Positions 52,368 to 62,716 of a stretch of 64,000 nt of DNA are shown in pieces (position 1 is the first letter of the stretch; every line of letters begins with the position of its first letter). The stretch covers positions 5,952,001 through 6,016,000 of the forward strand of contig NZ_JAUSYH010000001.1 in NCBI RefSeq assembly GCF_030816715.1, written 5' to 3'. A program made the translations under genes and the position numbers. Under the pieces are notes generated by a model, which saw nothing but the letters and a program-made list of their open reading frames with translations, searched no databases and was not told the origin of the DNA. Source of the stretch: Streptomyces achromogenes (GTDB taxonomy: Bacteria > Actinomycetota > Actinomycetes > Streptomycetales > Streptomycetaceae).

Positions 52368-54080
52368 TCGGACGGCCTCCTCAGCGTCGTCGGCGTCGCG
52401 GGTCACCAGCGCGCGGTAGCCCGGCTCTCGTCGCAGCAGGTCGCGGTGGCGGCCGGTCGCGGCGACCTTCCCGTCGACCAGGTAGTGCACCGTCTCCGCG
52501 CGGTCGAGGACCAGCGGGGAGGTGCTGGTGACGAGCGTGGTCCGGCCCGCCCGGTAGGCGTGCAGCCGCTCCGCGACCGCTGCCTCCGTGTGCGCGTCCA
52601 GTGCCGACGTCGGCTCCACGGCCAGCAGCACCTCGGGGTCGGCGAGCAGCGCCCGCACCAGCCGTACCCGCTGCCGCTGGCCGCCGGAAAGGCTGCGGCC
52701 CTGCGCGGTCACGGGCGAGTCGAGCCCCTCGGGCAGACTCTGCACGATGTCGTCGGCGGCCGCCGCCCGCACCGCCCGCGCGACCTCCGCCGCCGAGGGC
52801 GCACCCCGTCCGCAGACCACCTCGCGCAGGCTTCCGGCGAACAGGTCGGCCTCGTGGTCGGCGACCAGGATGCGGGCCCTGACCTGCTCCAACGGCAGGG
52901 CGTCCAGCCGCCGTCCGCCCCAGGTGACGTCCGAGGGGCCGTACCGGCCGAGCCGGTCCACGACGGCCGTCACGTCCGAGTGGCGTCCCCCGGCCAGCGC
53001 GGTCAGCCCGCCCGGGGCCACCCGCACACCCGAGTCGGGGTCGTGCAGCACCGCCGGCTCGGCGGGCGCGTCGCCGGTCCCGGTGTCGGGGTCGGGCTCC
53101 GTGCGCAGCAGCCCTACGACGCGCCGGGCGGCCACCACGCCCCGGCTGAGCTGGTATCCCATGTCGACGAGGAACGCCACCGGGCCGACCAGGACGGCGA
53201 CATAGCCGTACACCGACACCAACTCGCCCACGGTCAGTTCGCCCTGCGCGGCCAGCCGGGCCGCGAGCCAGGTCACGGTGGCGAGGAACAGGGTCGGCAG
53301 GCCCACCCCGAGCGCCTGCATCCAGCTGGTGACCGCGCCGACCCGGTAGCCCTGCGCCCGCAGCCGCTGCGAGTCCCGGCCGAAGGAGTCCGCGAACAGT
53401 CCCTTGCCGCCGAGCCCGTTGAGCACGCGCAGCCCGCCCGCGAGGTCGCCGATCCGCGCGGTCAGCACGCCCTGCCGCTCCCGGTACTCCGCCTCCGTGC
53501 CCTGCAGCCGCGCCATGAGCGGCCCGACCAGCACCGCGATCACCGGCATCCCCAGCAGCACGACCGCCGCCAGCGTCGGCGACACGGACAGCAGGAGCCC
53601 GGCGACGAAGACGTACACCACGATCGAGCCGACGCCGGGCCCGACCACCGTCAGCGAATTCGCGATGGTGTGCACGTCGCCCACCCCGATGGTGACGACC
53701 TCCCCGGCCCCCACCCGGCGTTGCAGCGCGGCGCCCAGCCGGGCCGCGTGCCCGACGACGACCTTGGTGGTGCGGAAGTAGGCGTCCATGCGCAGCCTGG
53801 TCATCGTGCGGTGCCGCATGATGCTCACCCACGCGTTGAGCGCGCCCACCGCGAGCAGCGCGGCCGTCCAGCCCGCCAGCGCTGCCGTGTCACCGGGCTC
53901 CAGCCCGTCGTCCACCGCCCGTGACAGCAGGTACGGCGCGACCGCCATCAGCACCATCCAGAGGCTGGCCAGCAGCGCCCCGGCCGCCGACCGCCCCGGC
54001 TGGCAGCGCACCAGCCACGCCAGATACGCCCCGCCGCCGCGGCTGTCGGGCGTGCCGGGATCCTCGTACGCGTCGATCAT
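52365..54080 (-). CDS. ABC exporter half-transporter with degenerate Walker A and B
   Basis: 571 residues from ATG 54080. Six-helix membrane domain (GALLASLWMVLMAVAPYLLSRAV ... LVSVYGYVAVLVGPVAFLVDMGYQL). The nucleotide-binding domain has lost key residues: Walker A is LAGGRHSDVTAVV without GKS/T, Walker B is VLLAVEPTSALD with Val in place of the Asp, and the H-loop region is VTSTSPLVLD with no His. The signature RSLSGGQRQRVRLVRALL is complete. This is the pattern of the non-catalytic half of a heterodimeric exporter. Coupled on both sides through repeat-encoded mini-ORFs. Confidence 0.9.
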   Translation of the reverse strand: MIDAYEDPGTPDSRGGGAYLAWLVRCQPGRSAAGALLASLWMVLMAVAPYLLSRAVDDGLEPGDTAALAGWTAALLAVGALNAWVSIMRHRTMTRLRMDAYFRTTKVVVGHAARLGAALQRRVGAGEVVTIGVGDVHTIANSLTVVGPGVGSIVVYVFVAGLLLSVSPTLAAVVLLGMPVIAVLVGPLMARLQGTEAEYRERQGVLTARIGDLAGGLRVLNGLGGKGLFADSFGRDSQRLRAQGYRVGAVTSWMQALGVGLPTLFLATVTWLAARLAAQGELTVGELVSVYGYVAVLVGPVAFLVDMGYQLSRGVVAARRVVGLLRTEPDPDTGTGDAPAEPAVLHDPDSGVRVAPGGLTALAGGRHSDVTAVVDRLGRYGPSDVTWGGRRLDALPLEQVRARILVADHEADLFAGSLREVVCGRGAPSAAEVARAVRAAAADDIVQSLPEGLDSPVTAQGRSLSGGQRQRVRLVRALLADPEVLLAVEPTSALDAHTEAAVAERLHAYRAGRTTLVTSTSPLVLDRAETVHYLVDGKVAATGRHRDLLRREPGYRALVTRDADDAEEAVR

Positions 54081-54184
54081 CCACTCGTCCTTCCGGCCCC
54101 CGTGGCCCGCCGACCGGCCCCCTTCGCCCGCCGACCGGCCCCCGTCGCCCGCCGACCGGCTCCCATGGCCCGCTGAACGCTCAC
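54077..54184 (-). CDS. 35-codon mini-ORF of 7-residue repeats coupling two ABC genes
   Basis: GTG 54184 overlaps the stop of the preceding ABC gene (GTGA), and its TGA overlaps the ATG of the following ABC gene (ATGA). The product is a Gly/Arg/Ala repeat, MSVQRAM then four heptads of the form GAGRRAT/K, the last GAGRTSG. It has the properties of a coupling spacer; whether the peptide itself matters is unknown. Confidence 0.55.
   Translation of the reverse strand: MSVQRAMGAGRRATGAGRRAKGAGRRATGAGRTSG
54093..54176. repeat. Four 21-bp tandem repeats between two ABC genes
   Basis: Units at 54093-54113, 54114-54134, 54135-54155 and 54156-54176, each close to CCGGCCCCCGTGGCCCGCC plus GA. The period is a multiple of three, so copy-number change keeps the 35-codon mini-ORF in frame and preserves the stop/start overlaps. 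Confidence 0.9.
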
Positions 54185-56043
54185 GCCAGACTGTCCCGCC
54201 AGGCCCGGTGCAGATCCGCGAACCGGCCGGTGCCCGCGATGAGTTCGGCCGGTCCGCCGTCCTCGACGATCCGGCCCTGCTCCATGACGAGCACCCGGTC
54301 GGCGATCTCCACGGTGGACAGCCGGTGCGCGATCACCACCGCCGTACGGCCCTTCAGCACCGTGGCCATCGCCGCCTGCACGGCCCGCTCGCCCGGGACG
54401 TCCAGCGAACTGGTCGCCTCGTCGAGGATCAGCACCGCCGGATCGGCGAGCAACGCCCTGGCGAACGCGACCAGTTGACGCTGGCCCGCGGAGATGCGGC
54501 CGCCGCGCTTGCGTACGTCGGTGTCGTAGCCGTCGGGCAGGGCACTGATGAACTCGTGCGCGCCGATCGCCTTCGCCGCCCGCTCGATCTCCTCCCGCGA
54601 CGCGTCCGGCCGCCCGATGGCGATGTTCTCGGCGACCGTGCCGGAGAACAGGAACGCCTCCTGCGTCACCATCACCACGCCGCGCCGCAGTTCGGGCATC
54701 GCCAGCTCGCGCAGGTCCACGCCGTCCAGCAGCACCCGGCCCGCGGAGGGGTCGTAGAAGCGGGCGAGCAGCTTGGCCAGCGTGGACTTGCCGGCGCCGG
54801 TCGAGCCGACCACGGCGACCGTCTGCCCGGCGGGAAGGGCGAGGTCGAAGCGGGGGAGGACCTCGCCGCCCGTGCGGTAGCCGAAGGAGACCCCGTCGAA
54901 GACGACCTCCCGGCCGGGGAGCTCGCCCCGCAGGGCGGGCAGTTCCCGCGGCGCGGACGGCTCCGGCACGGAGGGCTTCTGCGCGAGCAGCCCCGCGATC
55001 TTCTCCAGCGACGCGGCCGCCGACTGGTAGGAGTTGAGGAACATGCCGAGCCGGTCGATCGGGTCGTACAGCCGCCGCAGGTACAGCACCGCCGCCGCCA
55101 GCACACCCAGCTCCAGCGAGCCGTCCGCGACCCGCATGGCGGCCCACAGCACGATCGCCGCGACCGCGGTGTTCGCGACCAGCCGCGACCCGACGACGTA
55201 GCGCGCCATCTCCAGCAGCGCGTCGCCGTTCCTGCGCTCGTGCCGCCGGTTCAGGACCCGGAAGCCGGCCTCGTTGACGGCCTCGCGGCGGAAGGCGCGC
55301 ACCGGCCGGATGCCGTTCATCGTCTCCACGAACTTCACGATCACGGCCGCGATCGCCGTCGAGCGGGCCGTGAACACCCGGCCGGCGCGCCGCTGGTAGA
55401 CCCGGACGAGCCCGTACAGCGGCACGAGGGACGCGACCGCGACGGCGCCCAGGCCGAAATCCAGCCAGAGCAGCATCGCGGAGATGAACAGGAAGGACAG
55501 CGCGACCGTCACGAGTTCCTGCAGACCCTCTTCGAGGAGCTCCCGCAGGGCCTCCACGTCGCTGGTGGAGCGGGAGATGAGCCGGCCCGAGGTGTAGCGC
55601 TCGTGGAAGTCGAGGCTCAGCGCCTGCGCGTGCCGGAAGATCCGGCCGCGCAGGTCGAGCAGCACGTCCTGGCTGACGCGGGCGGAGGCGAGCAGGAACG
55701 CGTACTGCAGCCCGCCGGACGCCACCGCGCACAGCAGGTAGCCGACGCCCACCGCGACCAGCGGCCCGTGGTCGTCGGCGCGCAGCGCCGGCACGGCGCG
55801 GTCGATGGCGTACGCCACCAGCAGCGGGCCCGCCTGCACGGCCGCCTGCTGGAGCAGCAGCAGGAGCGTGGTGAGGGCGACGCGCGCCCGCATCGGGGCC
55901 AGCAGGGAACGCAGCAGCGCGCCGGTGGCGCCGGGCGCGGTGGGCAGGACGTCCTTGTCGAAGGGGTCCTGCGCGGTCCGCGGGCTTGCGTCCCGCGGTC
56001 CGTCGTCGCCGGTCGTGGGGGAGGACGTCGTGGGGGCGGTCAT
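54181..56043 (-). CDS. ABC exporter half-transporter, catalytic partner
   Basis: 620 residues from ATG 56043, overlapping the preceding stop (ATGA). N-terminal 45 residues hydrophilic, then six membrane helices (ARVALTTLLLLLQQAAVQAGPLLVAYAID ... VANTAVAAIVLWAAM) with the intracellular loop FHERYTSGRLISRSTSDVEALRELL. The NBD has Walker A GSTGAGKSTLAKLLARF, Q-loop VTQEAFLFSGTV, Walker B VLILDEATSSLD and H-loop VIAHRLSTVEIAD all intact; the signature is RISAGQRQLVAFARALL, a mild variant. It pairs with the upstream protein, whose Walker B carries Asp instead of Glu. Confidence 0.93.
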   Translation of the reverse strand: MTAPTTSSPTTGDDGPRDASPRTAQDPFDKDVLPTAPGATGALLRSLLAPMRARVALTTLLLLLQQAAVQAGPLLVAYAIDRAVPALRADDHGPLVAVGVGYLLCAVASGGLQYAFLLASARVSQDVLLDLRGRIFRHAQALSLDFHERYTSGRLISRSTSDVEALRELLEEGLQELVTVALSFLFISAMLLWLDFGLGAVAVASLVPLYGLVRVYQRRAGRVFTARSTAIAAVIVKFVETMNGIRPVRAFRREAVNEAGFRVLNRRHERRNGDALLEMARYVVGSRLVANTAVAAIVLWAAMRVADGSLELGVLAAAVLYLRRLYDPIDRLGMFLNSYQSAAASLEKIAGLLAQKPSVPEPSAPRELPALRGELPGREVVFDGVSFGYRTGGEVLPRFDLALPAGQTVAVVGSTGAGKSTLAKLLARFYDPSAGRVLLDGVDLRELAMPELRRGVVMVTQEAFLFSGTVAENIAIGRPDASREEIERAAKAIGAHEFISALPDGYDTDVRKRGGRISAGQRQLVAFARALLADPAVLILDEATSSLDVPGERAVQAAMATVLKGRTAVVIAHRLSTVEIADRVLVMEQGRIVEDGGPAELIAGTGRFADLHRAWRDSLA

Positions 56044-57845
56044 CGGTCGTCCTCCTGGCGGCCGGTTCCTGACATGAGGTGGGCGTACTCGGGGTTGTCG
56101 CGCAGCAGTTCCTGGTGGGTGCCCACCGCGGCGATCCGCCCGTCGGACAGCAGCGCCACCCGGTCGGCGAGGAGCACGGTGGACGGACGGTGGGCGACGA
56201 TCAGCGCGGTGGTGTCGGCGAGGACCTGCCGCAGCGCGGCCTCCACGGCGGCCTCGGTGTGCACGTCCAGCGCGGACAGCGGGTCGTCCAGGACGAGGAA
56301 GGGGGGCCGGCCGACGACGGCCCTGGCCAGCGCGAGCCGCTGCCGCTGCCCGCCGGAGAGGCTGAGCCCCTGCTCGCCGACCTGGGTGTCGACGCCCTGC
56401 GGCAGCGTGCGCACGAAGCCGGCCTGCGCCACGTCCAGCGCCCGTTCCAGCTCGACGGCGCCCGCCCCGTCGTCCGCGCCCATGAGGACGTTCTCCCCGA
56501 CGCTCGCCGAGAACAGGGTCGGCTCCTCGAAGGCGACGGCGACCCGCGCGCGCAGCTCCTCGCGGGGCATCGCCGTGACGTCCTCGCCGTCCAGGGTGAT
56601 GCGCCCGGCCGTCACCTCGTGCAGCCGGGGGACGAGGGCGGTGAGGGTGGTCTTGCCGCTGCCGGTCGCCCCGACGAGGGCCAGGGACTCGCCGGGCCTG
56701 ACGTGCAGGTCGACGCCGTCGAGGGTGGGCCGGGAGCCGGGGGCGGCGTCCGGGTAGCGGAAGGTGACGGCGTCGAACCGGAGTCCGCCGTCGGACGTCG
56801 TGTCCGACTCCGCGCCCGCCCGGCCGGGTTCCGCCCGGACGACGGTGTCCTGTTCCGGCTCCTCGTCCATCACCTCGAAGTACCGTCGCGTCGCCGTCGC
56901 CGCCTCCTGGCTCATCGCCAGCAGGAACCCGATGGAGTCCACCGGCCAGCGCAGCGCGAGCGCGGTGGACAGGAAGGCGACCAGGGTGCCCGCGGACAGC
57001 TCGCCGTCCGCCACCCGCACCGCCCCCAGCACCAGCGCGGCCCCGATCGCCAGTTCGGGCAGCGTCACGATGACGGCCCAGATGGTGGCCAGCAGCCGCG
57101 CCTTGGCCAGTTCGGTGCCGCGCAGCATCGACGACAGCTCGCGGAAGGCGCGCGCCTGGCTGCGGTGCCGGCCGAAGCCCTTCACGATCCGGATCCCGAG
57201 GACGCTCTCCTCGACGACCGTCGTCAGGTCCCCGACCTGGTCCTGCGCCCGCCGCGCCACGACCGCGTACCGGCGCTCGAAGTGCACGCACATCACGACG
57301 ACGGGGACGGCCGGCCCGAGGATGACCAGCCCGAGCTGCCAGTCCTGGAGCAGCATGATGACGACGCCGAACACGATCGTGACCGAGTTGACCAGCAGGA
57401 ACGTCAGCGGGAAGGCGAGGAACATCCGCACCAGCCCCAGATCGGCCGTCGCCCGGGACAGCAGCTGGCCCGACGCCCACCGGTCGTGGAACGCCACCGG
57501 CAGCCGCTGGAGCCGCCCGTACAGATCCGCCCGCATCTCCGCCTCGACGTGCGCCAGCGGACGTGCCACCAGCCAGCGCCGCATCCCGAACAGCAGCGCC
57601 TCGGTGAACCCGAGGAGCAGCAGGCAGAGCGCGCCCAGCCAGACCCCGGCCGTGTCCCCGTCGGCCACCGGGCCGTCCACCATCCACTTGAGGACGAGGG
57701 GGATCACCAGCCCGGCACACGAGGCGAGCACGGCGACGAGGGCGGCCGTGAACAGCCGCAGCCGCACGGGTCTGACGTACGGCCACAGGCGCAGCAGGGA
57801 GCGTACGACGGAGCGGTCGGGGGCGGTTGCACGTGTCTCGGCCAT
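56040..57845 (-). CDS. ABC exporter half-transporter, first gene of the four-gene operon
   Basis: 601 residues from ATG 57845. Six-helix membrane domain (LRLFTAALVAVLASCAGLVIPLVLKWMVD ... TLVAFLSTALALRWPVDSIGFLLAM). NBD: Walker A GATGSGKTTLTALVPRL, a Q-loop with Glu in place of Gln (VAFEEPTLFSASV), full signature LSLSGGQRQRLALARAVV, Walker B FLVLDDPLSALD with Asp where the catalytic Glu should be, and H-loop IVAHRPSTVLLAD. These changes mark the non-consensus half of a heterodimer; the next gene supplies the consensus site. Exported substrate unknown. Heads the run of four ABC genes that all overlap or are coupled. Confidence 0.93.
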   Translation of the reverse strand: MAETRATAPDRSVVRSLLRLWPYVRPVRLRLFTAALVAVLASCAGLVIPLVLKWMVDGPVADGDTAGVWLGALCLLLLGFTEALLFGMRRWLVARPLAHVEAEMRADLYGRLQRLPVAFHDRWASGQLLSRATADLGLVRMFLAFPLTFLLVNSVTIVFGVVIMLLQDWQLGLVILGPAVPVVVMCVHFERRYAVVARRAQDQVGDLTTVVEESVLGIRIVKGFGRHRSQARAFRELSSMLRGTELAKARLLATIWAVIVTLPELAIGAALVLGAVRVADGELSAGTLVAFLSTALALRWPVDSIGFLLAMSQEAATATRRYFEVMDEEPEQDTVVRAEPGRAGAESDTTSDGGLRFDAVTFRYPDAAPGSRPTLDGVDLHVRPGESLALVGATGSGKTTLTALVPRLHEVTAGRITLDGEDVTAMPREELRARVAVAFEEPTLFSASVGENVLMGADDGAGAVELERALDVAQAGFVRTLPQGVDTQVGEQGLSLSGGQRQRLALARAVVGRPPFLVLDDPLSALDVHTEAAVEAALRQVLADTTALIVAHRPSTVLLADRVALLSDGRIAAVGTHQELLRDNPEYAHLMSGTGRQEDDR

Positions 57846-58027
57846 CACCGCGAGCCTACGGACCGGCACTGACACAGCCCACCGGGTTTCGGTCCGTCCG
57901 GGCTCCGTCGCTGGTCCTACGACCTGCGCGCGCGAGGGGTCGTACGGCTGTGTCGACCGATCGGCTGATGTCCGTTCGAGCGAGTCGGCCGATGTGCCGG
58001 CCGGGCCCCGCCCGGGACGCTGGTGCC

Positions 58028-58132
58028 ATGCCCGTCATCGAAGTCACCGAACTGCGCAAGACCTATGACGGCCGTGCGGTCGTCGACGGCGTCTCCTTCG
58101 CCGTCGGCTCGCGTACCGTTGGTCCGCCATGA
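58028..58132 (+). pseudogene. Truncated ABC ATPase start fused to the response regulator leader
   Basis: The 34-codon ORF starts MPVIEVTELRKTYDGR and continues AVVDGVSFAVGS, the classic beginning of a DrrA-type ATP-binding protein, but just before the Walker A region it ends with RTVGPP and a stop. Its stop overlaps the response regulator start (ATGA). An internal deletion probably removed the rest of the ATPase, likely a permease and the sensor kinase. As it stands it cannot make an ATPase. Confidence 0.7.
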
Positions 58133-58773
58133 CAGATGACCCGCGCGTCTCCTTGCTGATCGTCGACGACCATCCCGTCGTGCGGGACGGCCTGCGCGGC
58201 ATGTTCGAGTCGGCCCCCGGCTTCACGGTCCTCGGCGAGGCGGCGAACGGCGTCGAGGCCGTCGCGAAGGCGGGAGAACTCGATCCGGACGTGATCCTGA
58301 TGGACCTGCGGATGCCCGGTGGCGGGGGAGTGGACGCCATCCGGGAGCTGGCCCGCGGCGGCGCCCGCGCCAAGGTCCTCGTCCTCACGACGTACGACAC
58401 CGACTCCGACACGCTCCCCGCGATCGAGGCAGGCGCGACGGGCTACCTCCTCAAGGACGCCCCGCGCGACGAGCTGTTCACGGCCGTCCGCGCTGCGGCG
58501 CAGGGCCGTACGGTCCTGTCGCCCGCCGTGGCCACCCGGCTGGTCTCCGCGGTCCGGGCGCCCCGGAGCCCCGGCGAGGAGCCGCTCTCCGCGCGTGAGC
58601 GCGAGGTACTGGCCCTGGTCGCCAGGGGCACCTCCAACCGTGAGATCGCCCTTGACCTGTTCATCAGCGAGGCCACGGTCAAGACCCATCTCACCCACCT
58701 GTACGCCAAGCTGGGCGTCAACGACCGCGCGGCCGCGGTGGCGAGAGCGTACGAGCGGGGAATCCTCGGCTGA
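58129..58773 (+). CDS. NarL/LuxR-type response regulator, orphan
   Basis: 214 residues. Receiver domain VSLLIVDDHPVVRDGLRGMF with phosphoacceptor Asp in VILMDLRMPGGGG and the switch Lys in GYLLKDAPRDEL. The LuxR helix-turn-helix is LSAREREVLALVARGTSNREIALDLFISEATVKTHLTHLYAKLGV. A sensor kinase is normally adjacent to regulators of this type, but none is present; the upstream remnant suggests it was lost. The gene would have controlled an ABC exporter. It ends in an 8-bp tandem repeat. Confidence 0.93.
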   Translation: MTDDPRVSLLIVDDHPVVRDGLRGMFESAPGFTVLGEAANGVEAVAKAGELDPDVILMDLRMPGGGGVDAIRELARGGARAKVLVLTTYDTDSDTLPAIEAGATGYLLKDAPRDELFTAVRAAAQGRTVLSPAVATRLVSAVRAPRSPGEEPLSAREREVLALVARGTSNREIALDLFISEATVKTHLTHLYAKLGVNDRAAAVARAYERGILG

Positions 58774-58816
58774 CCCGCTGACCCGCTGACCCGCTGACCC
58801 GCTGACCCGCTGACCC
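58769..58816. repeat. Six 8-bp repeats (GCTGACCC) at the response regulator stop
   Basis: GCTGACCC occurs six times head-to-tail. The first copy contains the TGA stop of the response regulator, so copy-number change would not alter the protein. No gene lies in 58774-58897, which is between convergent stops. Confidence 0.9.
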
Positions 58817-58897
58817 GCCGTCCCCTGCTCGCTGCCGCCTGCCGTGTCGCGGCCACCGGTCCGCCCGTCGCGCGGAAGCCGCTCACCTGCGCCGGGC

Positions 58898-61132
<2,235 letters not shown>

Positions 61133-61286
61133 CGTCTGCCCCTCCCACGGCTCGTGGGACGACGGGGGAGAAGAGCGCGCGGTGTCCCGTCCGCGGCTCC
61201 CTTTCGCGTCGTCCTCCCCCCATGTCTGCCCAGAGCGGCCCTCGCACTCACGTTTCCCCGGAGCGTGCCCGGTCGTTGGGCACCCC

Positions 61287-62549
61287 GTGAGGCACGTACA
61301 TGGGCGCGCACGGCGCGCGGGGGTCGCACTGGCCGCCGTACTGACATGGGCAGGACTGCTGGCCGGGGCCGCCGGCTGTACCGGCGGGATCGGCGGGGCC
61401 GGCGGTGACAGCCGCAGCGGACTCGACCGGATGCTCGGCAAACCCCGGGCCCCCGAGGACGTCATCCGCGTCAGCCCGCGGGACGGCGCGCGGGGCGTGC
61501 GGCCCGGGACGGATCTGTCGGTGCGGGTGCCGGACGGCCGGCTGGAGTCGGTGAAGGTCGTCAGATCGCAGGACGCGCGGGAGAGCGAGGTGAAGGGGCG
61601 GATCGCCGCGGACGGTCTGAGCTGGCGGCCGGCGGAGGCCCGGCTCGGGCTCGCCGCCCGCTACACGGTCGACGTGGTGGCGCTGGACGGCGACGGGAAC
61701 CGTTCCGCGCGCCACACCACGTTCACCACCTTCGTCCCCGAGAAGCGCTTCATCGGGTACGTCACGCCCGAGAACCGGGCCACCGTGGGCACCGGGATGA
61801 TCGTCTCGCTGGAGTTCAACCGCGAGATCGGCGACCGCGCCGCCGTCGAACGCGCCGTCCGGGTCACGGCCGAGCCCGCCACCGAGATCCGGGCGCACTG
61901 GTTCGGCGGCACCCGGCTCGACTTCCGCCCCGAGGCGTACTGGCGGCCGGGCACCGAGGTCACGGTCGACCTCGCGCTGCGGGACGTCCAGGGTGCGCCC
62001 GGCGTCTACGGCCTCCAGGACAAGTCGTTCTCCTTCACCGTCGGCCGCAGCCAGGTGTCCCTGGTGGACGCGGCCGAGCACACCATGCAGGTGCGGCGGG
62101 ACGGCGAACTGCTGGCCACCGTGCCGATCACGGCCGGATCGCCGGAGAACACCACCTACAACGGCAAGATGGTGGTGAGCGAGATGCTGGAGCTGACCCG
62201 GATGAACGGCGCCACGGTCGGCTTCAAGAAGGCGAACGGCAAGGGCGAGTACGACATTCCGGATGTACCGCACGCCATGCGGCTGACCGGTTCCGGCACC
62301 TTCCTGCACGGCAACTACTGGGCGCAGGACGTCTTCGGCAGGGCCAACGTCAGCCACGGCTGCGTGGGTCTGCGGGACGTGAAGGGCGGCGGGTCGGACA
62401 CGCCCGCGGGCTGGTTCTTCGACCGCTCGCTCGTCGGCGACGTCGTCGAGGTGGTCCACAGCAAGGACAAGCAGGTCGCCCCGGACAACGGCCTCGGCGG
62501 CTGGAACATGACCTGGAAGGAGTGGACCGCGGGCAGTGCCCTGAAATGA
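61287..62549 (+). CDS. Lipoprotein L,D-transpeptidase (YkuD)
   Basis: 420 residues from GTG 61287, the only in-frame start close to the signal. Lipoprotein signal: RHVHGRARRAGVALAAVLTWAGLLAGAAGC with Cys at residue 31 as the lipid site. Two Ig-like (Big_10) domains follow (DVIRVSPRDGARGVRPGTDLSV and VTPENRATVGTGMIVSLEFN). The YkuD catalytic domain (from about 255) ends with HGNYWAQDVFGRANVSHGCVGLRD, containing the Cys nucleophile. It forms 3-3 crosslinks in peptidoglycan outside the membrane. Divergent from glgX, with 154 bp between starts. A paralog follows at 62717. Confidence 0.92.
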   Translation: MRHVHGRARRAGVALAAVLTWAGLLAGAAGCTGGIGGAGGDSRSGLDRMLGKPRAPEDVIRVSPRDGARGVRPGTDLSVRVPDGRLESVKVVRSQDARESEVKGRIAADGLSWRPAEARLGLAARYTVDVVALDGDGNRSARHTTFTTFVPEKRFIGYVTPENRATVGTGMIVSLEFNREIGDRAAVERAVRVTAEPATEIRAHWFGGTRLDFRPEAYWRPGTEVTVDLALRDVQGAPGVYGLQDKSFSFTVGRSQVSLVDAAEHTMQVRRDGELLATVPITAGSPENTTYNGKMVVSEMLELTRMNGATVGFKKANGKGEYDIPDVPHAMRLTGSGTFLHGNYWAQDVFGRANVSHGCVGLRDVKGGGSDTPAGWFFDRSLVGDVVEVVHSKDKQVAPDNGLGGWNMTWKEWTAGSALK

Positions 62550-62716
62550 CCCTCGTTCCCGGTGCAACCATCCCCGCCGCTCCGCGGTCCCAGTTGGGAC
62601 GGAACGGTGACCTTGGCCTGACACGAAGCTCGAATTCGTACGGTTAATATGCGCCAGAGATCGCGCGGGAGCGCTGGGGTGGGGGCCTGACCAGGGCCTT
62701 TCGAGGGGAGAACGAC

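Noticed and set aside
50274..53924. 1216-codon plus-strand frame over the ABC genes
   Set aside because: Antisense shadow, rich in Arg/His/Gln/Pro; it merely runs through the 35-bp repeats.
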